Shown: positions 10,224-21,429, numbered from the stretch's first letter. The stretch: DNA of 64,000 nucleotides from Saprolegnia diclina VS20 (GCF_000281045.1 NW_008246145.1:81760-145759), one strand, 5' to 3'. A program made the numbers and translations. Notes: a model not told the origin generated them from the sequence alone.

Positions 10224-12046
10224 ATGCGCTGGGTCGTGCTCTTCCTCTCGCTGCTACAAGTGGCGTATGGCCTCAAGCAAGACTGGGTCTTCGGCGACGA
10301 GACGCGCCGCCAGTTCCTCATCGAGCGCTTCGCCTTTGACGCCGACGGCCAGCTCGAGGCCGAGCTCCACGTCGCCCCGGCCTCGCAGCTGGCACGGACC
10401 AGCATCCTCTTTGTTCATGTACGACGGTCGCCGCCATGGCCCGCTCATGCAATGGGTCGTGTAGGAAGACGATCTCATGGAGGACGCCGCCGCCTACTTT
10501 CAGCGACCGTACGATGCGGTCGTGTGCATCTTGGACGCACAGCCCGCGACCACGCGCATGGATTTTGACGACGAAAAGACGTGGCACATTGCGCACCCGA
10601 TCGAGCGTGCAGGCTTTTACTACGTGCTGTTCGCCCACTGCGGCGCGCAAGACACGGAAGTCTCGTTCTCGGTACGTCCATACCTTGCGTCGTCGGGTTG
10701 TCCACGTTGCAATTGATGCGTTTCTCCTATGCAGATGCGCGCCGTGTTCAAAAACCCGGACGGCAACTACCTCTCGGCCGGCGACGCGCCCGTGCCGCTC
10801 ATCTACCTTCTTACGAGCATCGTCTTTCTCACTGCGGGTTTGCACTGGGCGCGCGTGCTGCACGCCAACGTCGCCCACGTACGGCTGTGCATCGATGCTC
10901 CCACATGCTTATCTTCGATATGTGCTAGATCCACCATATTCACTACATGATGGCGGTCCTCGTCAGCGTCAAGGTAGACAATATTGCCATTGTCACGAGT
11001 CGGAAATCGTATTCCGTAGACACTGTCGCTCTTTGCCGAGTCGATGCGCTTCTACTACATGAAGGCGCACGGCGACACGATGACGTCCTGGAACGAGATC
11101 TACTATGTCTTTATGTTCCTCAAGGGCATCATGCTCTTCGTCGTCATCCTCCTCATTGGCACGGGCTGGTCGCTCCTCAAGCCGCACTTGAACCCGTCCG
11201 AGAAGCAGATCATCTTTGTCGTCCTCCTCCTCCAGGTACATGGTCTTCTTGCTGCTAAATCCAGCAAAAATCAAAATGCGCCTAGGTGCTCAACAACATT
11301 GCAGTCGTTGTGCTCCAGGAAAGCTCGATTGGGACACAAGCCTGGGTCGGCTGGATATCTTTTTTTGCGCAGCTTTTTGTCTTTTATTTGTGGTATTTTG
11401 CGAATTGGAACCCTTGACCTAGTATTACCGCGATGTGATGCACCTCGTGGACATTGTGTGCTGCTGCGCGATCCTCTTTCCTATCGTGTCGAGCATTCGC
11501 CATTTGCGCCAAACAGCCGAGACGGACGGCAAAGGTATATCTCGTATATTGATACCTTGATACACGTCGGGCTCTCACGGTGATCTCATTAGCCCACATC
11601 AACTTGCAAAAGCTGACGCAATTCCGCAGCTTTTACATTGCCGTGGTTGCGTACGTATACTTTACGCGGATCGCCCTGTACCTGCTTGCGGCGTCCCTTC
11701 CCTTCAACGCCGTATCCAAGCGTCTTACAGAACCATATCTAACGCAAGGCTGCGTAGACGTGGATCTCGGTGCTCGTCGGTGAACTCGCGGCGCTTGCAT
11801 TTTATGCTGTCACGGGGTATGACGGCGACCGTGCCTGGTGCTGTCCATGTATCCACTCGGTGACTAGGTGGAAGTTTCAACCGCAGTCGCAGAACCCGTA
11901 TTTGGCGCTTCAGACCACCGTCCCGCTGGTACTACCTTGTTGCCGAATCGTCGGACGCGAGGTTGACTGGAATGTGGTTGACGTAGGATGAATTTGGCCT
12001 GGACGACGACGACGATGACTTTGGCTTTGGCCCGGCCAAAGCCTAG
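10224..12046 (+). CDS. Seven-helix GPR107/LUSTR-type membrane protein
   Basis: The start at 10224 gives a clear signal peptide (MRWVVLFLSLLQVAYG) followed by a lumenal domain. About ten introns of about 50 nt join exons into one frame of roughly 430 residues. The membrane part has the signatures of the lung seven transmembrane receptor family (GPR107/GPR108): a long helix ending LLIGTGWSLLKPHL, then EKQIIFVVLLLQVLNNIAVVV, then DIVCCCAILFPIVSSIR. These proteins sit in the Golgi and endosomal system and act in trafficking. The C-terminus is a short acidic, Phe/Gly-containing cytosolic tail (FGLDDDDDDFGFGPAKA). Introns were placed where gta...tag pairs preserve frame, for example CTC CTC CAG before gtacatgg and the exon GTG CTC AAC. 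Family assignment is strong; exact exon edges are less so. Confidence 0.88.
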
Positions 12047-12356
12047 TGTCAGTGCTGCCCTTAGAACCACATAGCATTCTCAATGAATCTGTCTTCTACA
12101 CCAATGCACAAACGTCATTCGAATGTGATCGACCTAATGCCAGCTTGCATCTTACGACCTTTGACGCTATCAGATCGTAGTGCATCACGCGGCCATGCTG
12201 AGCTCGTAGTTGTACTGTGATGACCTTGCCGTCGGTGATCTCTCCACCAGGCTTTTGATGGGAGCCCGCGCTGCGTTGACCATGTGGTTGTGGGGGCGAG
12301 GGATGTACGGACAAACAAGTTTTCAAGGTTAATCGAGTTCTAGCGACTAGTATCGT
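12047..12356. other. Convergent intergenic region
   Basis: About 310 bp between the stop codons of the GPR107-like gene and the peroxiredoxin gene, which converge. I see no coding signal or repeat in it. Confidence 0.5.
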
Positions 12357-12971
12357 TTAGTGGGCCTTGCGCTTCTTGTCGGCTTCCTCAAAGTAGGCCT
12401 TGGAGTCCTTGGGGTTGGCGACCATCGTGTCGGCACCGGGCGTCCAGCCAGCAGGGCAGACCTCGCCGTGCTCGTCCGTGAACTGGAAGGCCTGGACGAG
12501 GCGGAGGATCTCGTCGACGTTGCGGCCGACCGGGAGGTCGTTGATCGTGATCTGGCGGAGCGTGCCCTTGTCGTCAATGATGAAGAGGCCGCGGAACGGG
12601 ACACCCTCGTCCTCGCCGTCTTCGATCAAGACGCCATAGTCACGCGCAATCTTCTTGGTGACATCCGAGATGACCGGAATCGCCATGTGGCCGAGACCGC
12701 CTTCGTTGCGGGGCTGGTTGATCCACGCCAAGTGCGAGAACTTGGAGTCGCACGAGGCCGCGAGGACGACCGTGTTGAGCGCCTCGAATTCCTTGACGCG
12801 GTCCGAGAAGGCAATGATTTCGGTCGGGCACACAAAGGTAAAGTCGAGCGGGTAGAAGAAGAGCACGACGTACTTGCCCTTGAAGTCCGAGAGCGAGATG
12901 TCCTCGAACTCGCCGTTGACGACAGCGGGGGCCGTGAAGGCGGGGGCAGGCTTGCGGATGATGGCGACCAT
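12357..12971 (-). CDS. Typical 2-Cys peroxiredoxin
   Basis: The intronless frame from the ATG at 12971 gives 204 residues, normal for a PRX1/AhpC-type peroxiredoxin. The peroxidatic cysteine lies in [10 protein letters not shown] (about residue 50) and the resolving cysteine in GEVCPAGW near the C-terminus. It also has the GGLG loop and a C-terminal YF pair, the two features linked to sensitivity to over-oxidation in eukaryotic 2-Cys enzymes. The enzyme reduces peroxides using thioredoxin as electron donor; with no N-terminal targeting sequence it is probably cytosolic. An in-frame GTG/ATG extension upstream (to 13055) is possible but lacks a targeting signature, and the start [12 protein letters not shown] matches the family. 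Confidence 0.97.
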   Translation of the reverse strand: MVAIIRKPAPAFTAPAVVNGEFEDISLSDFKGKYVVLFFYPLDFTFVCPTEIIAFSDRVKEFEALNTVVLAASCDSKFSHLAWINQPRNEGGLGHMAIPVISDVTKKIARDYGVLIEDGEDEGVPFRGLFIIDDKGTLRQITINDLPVGRNVDEILRLVQAFQFTDEHGEVCPAGWTPGADTMVANPKDSKAYFEEADKKRKAH

Positions 12972-13943
12972 GGTGGCGAGAAGATGCAAAAGGCAAAGTG
13001 AGCTGGACTTTCTAGCGGCCGACAGCGTTTCGACTTTTGACCAATGGCATCGCACGCCATGGATTTTATTGTATACTTTTTATTACAACAGGCTTTTTGT
13101 ATGAAAATGCGTGGCATTCAAATGGGGGGACAAGACAGCCGCTAAATTTCAACCAATGGCATCGAACCGACGGTGGATGCCAACGATGTTTCGAAGGCTT
13201 GTGAAGGCGACGTCGAAGCTTCGCGATCGTCCGACCAACTCATTATTAGCTGTGTGACGTGACCGACGACTGGCGCCTCGCCATGCTCTCTCGCAGCGCC
13301 TCTGCCCTCGGACGGCGTCCACTGGAGCCGCCGAGGCCATCGCAAAGGTATCTGAAAGACTTAGGGGATCGCCATCCTCTTGCACCGACAGTAACCGGTA
13401 CGAGAGCTACGAGCCGTCGAAGGCGACCAAGCGAGCTGTGGTGCACGGTGGTGGCAAGATGCGGTGGATCCGCGGATTCCTCCACGTGGCACAACGATAT
13501 GATTGGCTCGCCGTGATGGCTGCCATCACGTGATTGGACCACGAGTAGCCAGGCGGAAGCCGACGTTCAAGATCGCGAACCTTCGACGCCGACCGAGTTC
13601 GCGAGCGATCCGGCGGCTGTCTTTGCACTGCAAGACGACCGAGAAGCACCGAGGCCGCCGAGTAGTCACCAAAGCTGCTCTGCGACACTTGTTGGCTCAC
13701 GCCGCTAGCCCCAGCAGCATGCTTCCGCGGATGTGACGCGAGATCGGGTCGTTGGACGTATGCGGTGGACTAGGTCTTTTAGCCGTGTGGCGACGGACCA
13801 CCTGCGCTGCCGTAGCCTGCATGGCCAGCACGTCGCCAACACCGCGCAATGTCGCCGTGTTTGCTAGCGCTGGTTGCCCGTGCATCGATTGTATGCGAGC
13901 CTTGTTATGGAGAACGAAGGTTGAGGATGCGAACGTGTATTCA
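12972..13943. other. Intergenic region with weak short ORFs
   Basis: About 970 bp between the peroxiredoxin start and the stop of the next minus-strand gene. The plus strand has weak open frames: one starting MASNRRWMPTMFRRLVK at about 13155 looks like a mitochondrial presequence but ends after 33 codons, and another (13283-13516) starts MLSRSASALGRRP. An acidic open stretch covers about 13555-13690. Together they might be exons of a small plus-strand gene, but no consistent splice model was found, so none is called. ATTGG (inverted CCAAT) occurs twice near 13503-13540. Confidence 0.4.
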
Positions 13944-16182
13944 TCAGAAAGACTCTCGGAGACGCGACTTGTCGCCGCTAAGGAGCAAGTGGGGCATGAT
14001 CTCCTTTTGCTTGGCGAGCTGGAGCGTCCGAATCTCACGACAGACCTCGCCCACCTAGTCGTACATGCTATGCAGCGTCAGAAATCGTCCATACTCGCAC
14101 CTCGACTTTGTGCTCGAGGTCAAAGTCGAACGCGTTAAAGATGAGGTTGATGTCGGCCGTCGAAAACTTGAGCTGCTGCAGTGCGATCGTGAATTGCTTG
14201 CGGTCCAGCCACAGGAGCGGCAGCGTCTCAGCGTCAAAGCCTGCATCGTACGAGCTCTTTTGCGCTTGGAGCAGCATGCGGCGGCCGCGGCGGTCCGTCG
14301 CTGCCGACTGCACGAGCCTAGCCCACCTTGCTGAATCGCAACGGCCAATTGGCGCCGAGTAACCTCATATAGTCGTCGAGGTCGAGCGTCTCGTACAGTT
14401 GTCGGAGATGCCCTGGGACGTTGGCGTAGGCTTGGTTGCGCAGACAGTTGAAGATGAATTCGATCGAGCGGTGCACGATCGTCTTGTTCCTACATGATAA
14501 TAAGGTCAGCGTGTTCGAGTGCAAGCTATTACCGGCCGAGCGCCGCGTTCTTCTGGCCCACGACGCTGCGCCGCTTCTCGCGCTCAAACTGCAGCTTTTC
14601 CGAGTATTCTTCGACCTGCCACCGACATCATGTACCTCAGATAAGAACAAGGCGTACGGTGTTGCGCTCGGCCGCGTCCATGCAATAGACGGTCGCCGAC
14701 CGCAGAAACGACAGCCGCGCCGTCTTGGGTCTACATGCCGCTTGGACCAAGGACAGAGAGTCGAAGGAGGCACCGTATTTTGGCACCGGCGACTGTGACC
14801 ATGGGCGCGGCCTTTTGCACCGCGTGGAGTGCTGACTTGGGCCGGAGCTTGCGTTTCTCCAGCGTCGACGAGACGTTCGAGTGCAATGTCTCTAGCCCCA
14901 AGCGACACGCCCGGCCCGGTCTACAGGCACACAGACAATAATATTGTCCCTTTCCTACATATGGTGGACACTTGGACGCACTTTGCGATGGGCAAAGTGT
15001 ACATTCGGCCCGGGTTCTTGTGTGCATTGTGTGCGGCTTCCAAATTCAAGTAGACGCGCTCTATCACATCGATGCGGGATGGAAGCCAGGGTTGATGGAC
15101 CCTACCTGCGTCCTGCGCCGGCTGCAGCAGACTTTGCGTCGTCTGCACCGGCAGCGTATACGGCTGGACACCCGGAAACACGTCCGGTGTCCGAAGCGGA
15201 ATCGCATTGATTGGTGGGGGCGTCGCTGGACGTGGCCCTTGGTTGGACGTCGCCATGTCGTTCTGGAAGAGGTGGGGCTTGGGCGGCGACGCGGGTGGTA
15301 CCCACGCCGGTTTTGTGTCCGCGTCTTCCTCGTGCGGCTCCTCTGACACGAGAAATGCTTGTCAGCACACGTGTGGACACGACGTTGTCGTACCATGCCA
15401 CGCCCGGGGCAAGTCGATGTTGTGATGACCGACGTTCGGCCGGCCTTCGATGCGCTTCTTCCACTCTCTGGGGTTGGCGAGCTCGGCGGCCACGTCCAGC
15501 GCCTAATAGACTTGCGTTTTTGCAGCCTTTTTTTTAAACAGACGACCTTCCGCGGCGGATACGCCAACAGCAGCGACTTGAACTCGTCCGTGAGACCATG
15601 CACCGCGAGCACTTGGCGAGAGCCGTCGCTCGGCGCCAAGAGCCCGTCCGTTCCTGCGCCTGCCAGTTTGAACCTACGTCCGCTGCGTCACGCGGCCACT
15701 TTGCCGTTGTATACGTACGACGACGCCGAGTTGCTATGACCGAGGCGCCACCCAACAGGGTGCATCGCGTCACTGTCGCCACTACCATGCTTGTGGTTGT
15801 TGTTGTTGCTTGGCTTGCGCGGCGACGGCACGGTCGAGTAGAGGTCATGGACAAAGCCCACTGCCGCCATCGGTGGTCGACCCTAAACACGTTTGGGCGG
15901 CTATGGTTACGCAAGAATAAAGGTAGAGGAGACCCCAATGGGCTGCGGACTCGGCGGTGGTGCCTGCGACGCCTTGCGGCGGCGCGTTGTGGGGCACTGC
16001 GCCGCTGACCCGACGTTGTAGAGAGCCGCTTTGCGGCGGATCTCGGCCACGTTGACCGGCGGCTTGTGCTTGCGCCGCTGCGTTGTCGTCGGATATACGC
16101 CTTCAAGCCTCTCTTTCGAGCTGCTGCGCACCCGCGCCGGCCTGGGATCGACCATCGGCGATGCGAGTCGACGACTATTCAT
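13944..16182 (-). CDS. Hypothetical protein, about 12 exons, degenerate EF-hand-like segment
   Basis: Starting from the ATG at 16182, eleven short introns join exons into one frame of roughly 565 residues. Every junction keeps frame with gt...ag ends, for example PQPIG then GRPPMAAVGF and LLAYPPRK then ALDVAAELAN. The N-terminus is basic and proline rich; the middle has charged helical segments such as VEEYSEKLQFEREKRR and NKTIVHRSIEFIFNCLRNQA; the end holds KQFTIALQQLKFSTADINLI followed by FNAFDFDLEHKVEVGEV, which looks like an EF-hand that has lost key loop ligands. The stop is at 13944-13946. No specific family was recognised. Layout and size suggest a cytoskeletal or flagellar structural protein, but this is a guess. 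Confidence 0.65.
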
Positions 16183-16289
16183 AGATCGGATGACGCGCCG
16201 TATGCCGACGATTTAATAACTTCGGTGACTATAGTCGTTTTCGGTGTAAGAATAATAGTCTCCATCCAAATGCAAGCAATTCGCTCAAA

Positions 16290-16811
16290 CTAACGCAAAG
16301 AGGTCGGTGGCGCGAGGCCGGAATGCAGTTGGCACGTGGTCGGTTCGCCCCAAGGAACATAACACATTGTTATTTTACTTTCTTCGTGTAGACTTGAAGA
16401 AGAAGCTACATGGTCCGCTGAAGTGGACCATGTAGCGTCTTCTTCAAGTCTACACCACTTGTTGTCGTAGATGGATAGAACCATCGAGTTTGACATCGTC
16501 TCGAGCCTTTCGATTACTCGCACTTGGCAACATTGCAAGGGTGCTTCAATATATTGATATGCCAAGTGACAGAGAGTGTCGTCGCGCAATATCTGATCGG
16601 GTGGCGCAAGACCGTTCGCCTGCAGCGAGCAATGGCAGTGCGTATTCGCTTTGGGTGGCGTATCACTAGCAACTGCCACGTCGAGCAGGCTCAAAACAAC
16701 GAGAAACGAGAGAGCCACGATTTGTTCTGGTCGTCGAAGCGCAAAAAGATGCGTCGCGGTCAACTGCGGCAACCGCACGACCGACCATGGGTGCGCCACA
16801 GCTGTGACCAT
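16290..16811 (-). CDS. Possible secreted or membrane-anchored protein (weak)
   Basis: The minus strand is open from an ATG at 16811 to a stop at 16290. It contains a strongly hydrophobic stretch (IVALSFLVVLSLLDVAVAS) followed by a cysteine-containing polar region (NTHCHC, LQCCQV). This could be a signal peptide with a long n-region, or the true first exon may lie elsewhere. The frame runs through the hairpin at 16386-16455, which is unusual for coding sequence and lowers confidence. No family was recognised. Confidence 0.3.
   Translation of the reverse strand: MVTAVAHPWSVVRLPQLTATHLFALRRPEQIVALSFLVVLSLLDVAVASDTPPKANTHCHCSLQANGLAPPDQILRDDTLCHLAYQYIEAPLQCCQVRVIERLETMSNSMVLSIYDNKWCRLEEDATWSTSADHVASSSSLHEESKITMCYVPWGEPTTCQLHSGLAPPTSLR
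16386..16455. repeat. Long near-perfect hairpin (31-bp arms)
   Basis: Bases 16386-16416 and 16425-16455 are inverted copies of 31 bp with a single mismatch, separated by an 8-nt loop. The arms begin GTGTAGACTTGAAGAAGA and end CTACATGGTCC before the loop. The size is that of a small foldback element or a hairpin RNA precursor. It sits at the 3' end of a weak minus-strand ORF, so it could also be a transcript 3' structure. Confidence 0.85.
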
Positions 16812-16964
16812 ACGACAGATGTTGTCGCCCTCTGCGGCGGCCAGATGACCTCGGGCGCGCATCATCGTTGGAGTCGCGGCCCCAGGAAGTACCCCAAATG
16901 TGCATAGGATCGCAACGACATGAAACTTGCTTGCATGAGCATCCTGCACGTCAGCTATCGACAA

Positions 16965-17687
16965 GAGTTCTCTTGCGATATACTATCGTTGGTTACAGCT
17001 ACGACGAGGTCGACAGGCGCCGCGCTCCGAGCCGCACGGACCACGGCGGATGACGACGACATCGCGAAGAGACAGCGAAGACGTGACAGCAACGCTCCAG
17101 AAAGGCGGCTGGATCGACACAGCTGATCCTTGATCTTGGGTGCCTCGTCCAGCCGTGACTAATTGCATCTTGAAATAGTCGTCGGCGTCGTAGACTTAGA
17201 GCCTTTGGGCTCTATTTGATAGCTTACTGGCGCGTCGAGGATCAGCGCTTTTCACCAAGTCCGCGTCGGAGCAGAAGCGAAAGCAAGGCGGCAAGTCCAC
17301 GGAGCATCGACACCATCCCCATCGGACGATGCTGGGTGGCGACTCGGATTGAAGCGCGCGGGTTGCAGCTTAGACACGAAACAGATGGCTCAACGTCACC
17401 GACTCCGTCGCCCCCTCGCGCCACCGACGCGACCGGCTCGGTGGTCGTCGTGCCGCTCTCTTTCAAAGAGCACTGTCGAATGCGCTATCGTGTAGATGGT
17501 GTTGAGACGGCAAGAGAGAGCATTCGGTAGCAACAAAGTGAACACGAGCACAAGGCGAGGGTGCATCGCACGCCAAAGCCACGCCGACGCGACGTCCCAC
17601 GGTGTGAACCATACGGTGGGCATCGTGAGGGCGCTTGAGTCTTCGCCATTCTTCAATTTGCCTTTTCAAGCGCACGTCCTTTTCAGC
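16965..17687. other. Intergenic region, no gene recognised
   Basis: About 720 bp upstream of the small basic protein gene. Open frames on both strands overlap each other and show no domain, signal or repeat. Nothing further was seen. Confidence 0.4.
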
Positions 17688-17936
17688 ATGGGCCGACGAC
17701 ACAAGTCGATGCAAGGTTACCAGCAATACATCGAGTACCAGCGCGAGTACTACCGCAAGCACCGGGCGACGCGCCTCGCCAAGCAGCGCGAGTACGACCG
17801 GAAACGGCGCCACGGTGCGCACAAGTTGACCAAGTCGGACACGATGCCGCTGTCGCCAACGAGCTCGGAAGCGTCGTCGACGACCACCGACGCGCGCCCC
17901 GTCAACAAGCTCTCGCTGCTGTACATTCTCGTCTAG
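17688..17936 (+). CDS. Small basic helical protein, 82 residues
   Basis: The ATG at 17688 (context cagcATGGG) opens an 82-codon frame. Residues 1-45 are very basic and rich in Tyr, Arg and Gln (YQQYIEYQREYYRKHRA, LAKQREYDRKRRHG), consistent with one long charged helix that could bind nucleic acid. The second half is Ser/Thr-rich and low-complexity and ends LSLLYILV. The frame extends further upstream without a convincing start, so the internal ATG is preferred because the conserved-looking region begins there. No family was recognised. Confidence 0.55.
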   Translation: MGRRHKSMQGYQQYIEYQREYYRKHRATRLAKQREYDRKRRHGAHKLTKSDTMPLSPTSSEASSTTTDARPVNKLSLLYILV

Positions 17937-18980
17937 CCAACGCTCTCGTCGTCGTCTGTCGTGTCCATTGCCGTCCGTACTTCATGTCTAGTAGATTCGT
18001 TAGTCACTAATATACCTCGTGTGCAAATAGCACCGTAACCTTCAACAAATAGCTAGGCGTCGTGCTTCATCACCAAACGAGTGGACTAGTACTTCACGTT
18101 GAGCTCCAAAATGGTCGAAATCCTGGAGCAGAATACGAGCTACAGTACAGTGTACTTGTTCCGTTACGGTAGCTGCGCAGGCGTCGACATGGAGCCCACG
18201 GAGCTCAGCTGCCCCGCTCCATGTGCGGCGGGAGACGCGGCGACGACCAGGTCGTGCACTTCCATGATGCGCTGGCGTACCCATGCCAGTCCTAAATCAC
18301 CGCCGCCTGTACAGTGGTGCGTCGTGGGTTTGCGAATGAAGCGTGGTGCGTCTGTCGACGCGTGAGTGCACCATTAGCCTGCACGAGGTCCACGTAGGCC
18401 ACCTTCCCGCAACCACAGCGTGTGAGCGCAGCCACGGGCTCAACCCGCCGCGCCAACGACCTGGTCTGAACTGCATTTTGCCAGAAACCATGCCCTTGCC
18501 TCTGCTTTACAAAGCCACGCTGTGTTGACGGCGCGGTGCATGGGCACGTGCCTGTCGACGGAATCCGAGTTTAGCTACTCGGTTTCGACCACCCGACTAG
18601 AGTATGCAGTCTATATACCCAAGAGTGCGCTCGTATCGATAGACCCAGATTTAGTAGCGCCTCGGTGGGCCAAAGGGTAGTACGGGTGCAGCACTCGTCG
18701 GCGTTGCAGTGTCGCCCCGTCGTCATCATCGTTGATAACTCGACTGATCGCAGTTGCAGTCTGTGGTGGCGCAGGATTGGCTCGTTTAATGGCCAATCCG
18801 ATGCAGTACTTTTAAATGATCCCCATCCAATACAAAAGACGAGGCATTTAAATCGATGCAAGCGAAAATCCAAGTAAAAATGGGATTGGACAAAAAGTGA
18901 CGAATCACACAAAGCCAAGGATCGCATCGAAGCTCCACACCAATAGCAAGTCGACCAAGACGCGATCTGAGTTCGCGCCG
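17937..18980. other. Intergenic region, unclear coding potential
   Basis: About 1 kb. The minus strand between about 18295 and 18567 is open without an ATG, and 18110-18300 reads GLAWVRQRIMEVHDLVVAA in one frame, but frames do not join with acceptable introns. I could not support a gene and regard the open frames as a by-product of high GC. Confidence 0.35.
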
Positions 18981-19520
18981 ATGACCGTGCCCCATGCAGC
19001 AAGCACGAGCGTGCTCACGGACGCAAGCCTCCTGCGCAGCATCTGCGCCTACCAGTATGGCTTCTTCGCCGACCTGCTCCCGCGGCTCGAGGAAGGGCGG
19101 GCCATGACCACGACCACCATTGGTGGGCTTATGCAGTATGAGCTGCCACCGCGGTACGCACCGCTTGTCGACACCCTTGCTGTCTTTGGCAGCTTTACGC
19201 TGTACCTACATCCGTTCGAGCGCGATGCGCGGTGTCCGCTGCACCTGGCGATCTTCGAGGGCCAACTCGACGTTGTGAAGCGGTTCCTCGGCTGCCGCGG
19301 TCGCGCCTGGCTCTCGGCCGACGCTTTTTACCTCGCCGTGCAGCGAGGCCACGACGCCATTGTGCGCTACCTCTGCGAGAAGCGTCTGTGTCCATCCACG
19401 GATGGGACCTGGCGCGACGCGCTCGCGCTCGCGGCCCGGCACAAGCGAACACGCGTCGTCGCCGTCTTACAGGACGCCCATGTGGTCGACGCCAAGCGGC
19501 GCCACGTCACGACTACGTAG
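18981..19520 (+). CDS. Short ankyrin-repeat-like protein
   Basis: The ATG at 18981 gives 179 residues (MTVPHAASTSVLTDASLLRS). The first half is not repetitive. The second half has ankyrin-type units: CPLHLAIFEGQLDVVKRFL, then AFYLAVQRGHDAIVRYLCE, then DALALAARHKRTRVVAVLQD, each about 30 residues apart with the helix-turn-helix pattern. Proteins of this size with a few divergent ankyrin repeats usually mediate protein binding. No enzyme domain is present. The frame extends upstream only through a non-ATG region, so this ATG is chosen. Confidence 0.75.
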   Translation: MTVPHAASTSVLTDASLLRSICAYQYGFFADLLPRLEEGRAMTTTTIGGLMQYELPPRYAPLVDTLAVFGSFTLYLHPFERDARCPLHLAIFEGQLDVVKRFLGCRGRAWLSADAFYLAVQRGHDAIVRYLCEKRLCPSTDGTWRDALALAARHKRTRVVAVLQDAHVVDAKRRHVTTT

Positions 19521-19611
19521 CGCTCCCGCGTAAAACGATTCTGGACACTGCTGTGAATGTTTCTTCTTCTATTAGAGGCCTAGTACGCTACAAGATAGTT
19601 GTCGATGGGGC

Positions 19612-20058
19612 TTAGGACGCAATGGGCGCGACAGCTTCCTCCTTGATCGATGTTGTCGACGTCGTTGGTGCATCGTGCGGCTGCAAGTACTGCTTGGTGG
19701 TCTCATGCACGCAGAGCGTCGACTGGTCGTGCATGGGGCAGAAGGGAAAGTGGCGCTTTGCTTCGGACGTGCACGTCGGAACGAGGCACTTGATCCAACC
19801 CGTGTGGTGGTACCGAATGCGCGCGATCGCGCTCCAGCGGGCATCCGGGCGGCGCCCTTTGGTCGTCGGTGCCGAGGTCGCTGGCGGTGGCTGGGCCGTC
19901 GCGATCGGCGAGGCGGATGCATCGGACGTCGTGGTCGCGGGCGAGGCGAGGCTCGGCCGACTGCTTCGCTGCGTCTGCACGTCGCGGGCGTGGTAGAGGC
20001 ACATGCCATTGTGCTTGGCGTACCGGCGGCAGTGGTCGCGCTGGCACCATGCTGGCAT
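19612..20058 (-). CDS. Cys/His finger protein with two CLYH-type motifs
   Basis: The minus-strand frame ends at 19612. Two similar metal-binding-like motifs are present: WCQRDHCRRYAKHNGMCLYH near the start and CLVPTCTSEAKRHFPFCPMH near the end, both C-x4/5-C-x(9-11)-C-x2-H. This spacing resembles the short Cys/His repeats found in oomycete WRKY19-like proteins. A Ser/Thr/Pro-rich linker separates them. The first ATG is at 20058, but the frame stays open and acidic upstream (FNLDDQEEEDD) to about 20150 without an ATG, so a further 5' exon is likely. A nuclear or signalling role is inferred only from the fingers. Confidence 0.65.
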   Translation of the reverse strand: MPAWCQRDHCRRYAKHNGMCLYHARDVQTQRSSRPSLASPATTTSDASASPIATAQPPPATSAPTTKGRRPDARWSAIARIRYHHTGWIKCLVPTCTSEAKRHFPFCPMHDQSTLCVHETTKQYLQPHDAPTTSTTSIKEEAVAPIAS

Positions 20059-20933
20059 CGCGTCGTCTTCTTCTTCTTGATCGTCCAAATTGAACTGTGC
20101 GAAGCGCCGCCCGTTTTTGTGGAGCACGTCGTTTCGGCCAATATAGACTTAGCGTTGAAGTCGCCCTACCTATGTTTAGAGAGCAGAAGACTAGGCACTA
20201 CCACGTCGACGCTAACCTTCGGCCGAACAAGCCGCGTTGTCCAATCGTCCAAGCAGCGACTTCGAACGTTTGCGGTCTAGTCGACGCATCGACTACTGCC
20301 CCATCTACTACATACGAGCAAGTCGAACCGAGTGTTCTCGAGAGGGCGCTAAGTATAACGCGTCCGTGCCGGTCAAAACGGTTGGAGAAAGAATAAGTGG
20401 AGGCGGTAGTCATCCCAGACGACTAAGGAACGTACCACCAAGACAGACGCGACGCGTGGGGCACCGCCGTAAGGCATTTGAGGTGCTTGAAGAGGACCTG
20501 TGCAAGGAGGCTGCATGGGACCAGAGGCGCGATGCGGGAGAAGGTGCAGGCGGTGCGCTTTTGGTGGTCAAGGTTCAAATGACGTGGCGCGATCCAGCGC
20601 CGTTTCAGGCCGTTTTCATTTTAGCTTGGTGGGCGACGATATTGAATGCGATAAGCAGTCGAGCGATGCGTCGATGGCACCAATTCTCATGGCCATCGTG
20701 CTTGCAAGCGGTGGCCGTGGGAAGGCTCGTGTTGTGCAAGCGTGCAGAAGGAAGCTCTTTGCTTGGTGATCGATAGAGGGATTGGGTGGTGGAAGATCGG
20801 CGGCGCCATGTCGCTGCCCGCGCGTGGCGCATGGAAGAGCGACGGCAACGTAAAGCGACGCCAAAAAAGATGAAGTACAAGCTTGTTAATGGAAGCAACC
20901 ATCGACGGCGTCGGTGACCCTTCTAGATGTCGC
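20059..20933. other. Intergenic region
   Basis: About 870 bp between the finger protein and the 3' end of the V-ATPase G gene. Part of 20059-20150 may be an unresolved 5' exon of the finger protein. Elsewhere long frames exist on both strands without start context, domain or composition typical of the coding genes here. Confidence 0.4.
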
Positions 20934-21429
20934 TTACGCCTTGTGGGTTTCCTTGCGGGCGACGGGCACCTTGAGCACCACCTTTGTGACATGGCCGGTC
21001 ATCAACTGCAAGACGCTGTCCTTGTTGCGCAGGTATTCGTTGCTACGCCCATGCGTCAGACGTCCTCGCCACGAAACGAGAGGTCGTACCGCATCTTCTG
21101 AATGTCCTGCTCCGTTTCTTGGTCCATGATGCTCGAGTCGTCGCCCAAAAGCTACAAGAGGCGCGTGAGCGGTGCCATGGCCTCATCGAGTACATACGTC
21201 GGTCGAGTTCATCTGGAAGGCCTGGTCCTGCTGGAGGCGGTAGGCCGCGATCTCGGCTTCCGCCTCGACCTTGGCCTGCTTAAGACGCTCGCCACGCTCT
21301 AGACACCATGGCCATGATGAGCCCGCGCCGCATCGAGATAGGCGACGCACCTTGGCGGGCCTCGCTGATGATCTTGGAGGCCTTCGTCTCGGCCGCCATG
21401 AGCTCCTTGATGCTTTGATTCGCCGCCAT
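20934..21429 (-). CDS. VMA10: V-type proton ATPase subunit G
   Basis: Four exons (21351-21429, 21198-21298, 21090-21151, 20934-21042) join to 351 nt, or 116 residues, matching the usual length of V-ATPase subunit G. The N-terminus is MAANQSIKELMAAETKASKI, then ERGERLKQAKVEAEAEIAAY, the typical long charged helix of the peripheral stalk that pairs with subunit E. The C-terminal exon gives NEYLRNKDSVLQLMTGHVTKV and ends KETHKA. The protein is part of the V1 sector that acidifies vacuoles and endosomes. Introns are 52, 46 and 47 nt and all end in tag. Three CCAAT boxes lie 70-130 bp upstream. Confidence 0.95.

Noticed and set aside
12360-13001. Long plus-strand frame opposite the peroxiredoxin
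   Set aside because: It is a shadow of the codon bias of the peroxiredoxin gene; the product is a low-complexity Val/Arg/Asp protein.
18295-18567. Minus-strand open stretch reading like a real exon (VAYVDLVQANGALTRR)
   Set aside because: No ATG, no acceptable splice partners, and adjoining frames are equally open; GC content explains it.
18640-18720. Possible tRNA-like sequence
   Set aside because: A GTGG...CAGCAC pattern caught the eye, but no cloverleaf with a T-loop GTTCGA and 7-bp acceptor stem could be drawn.
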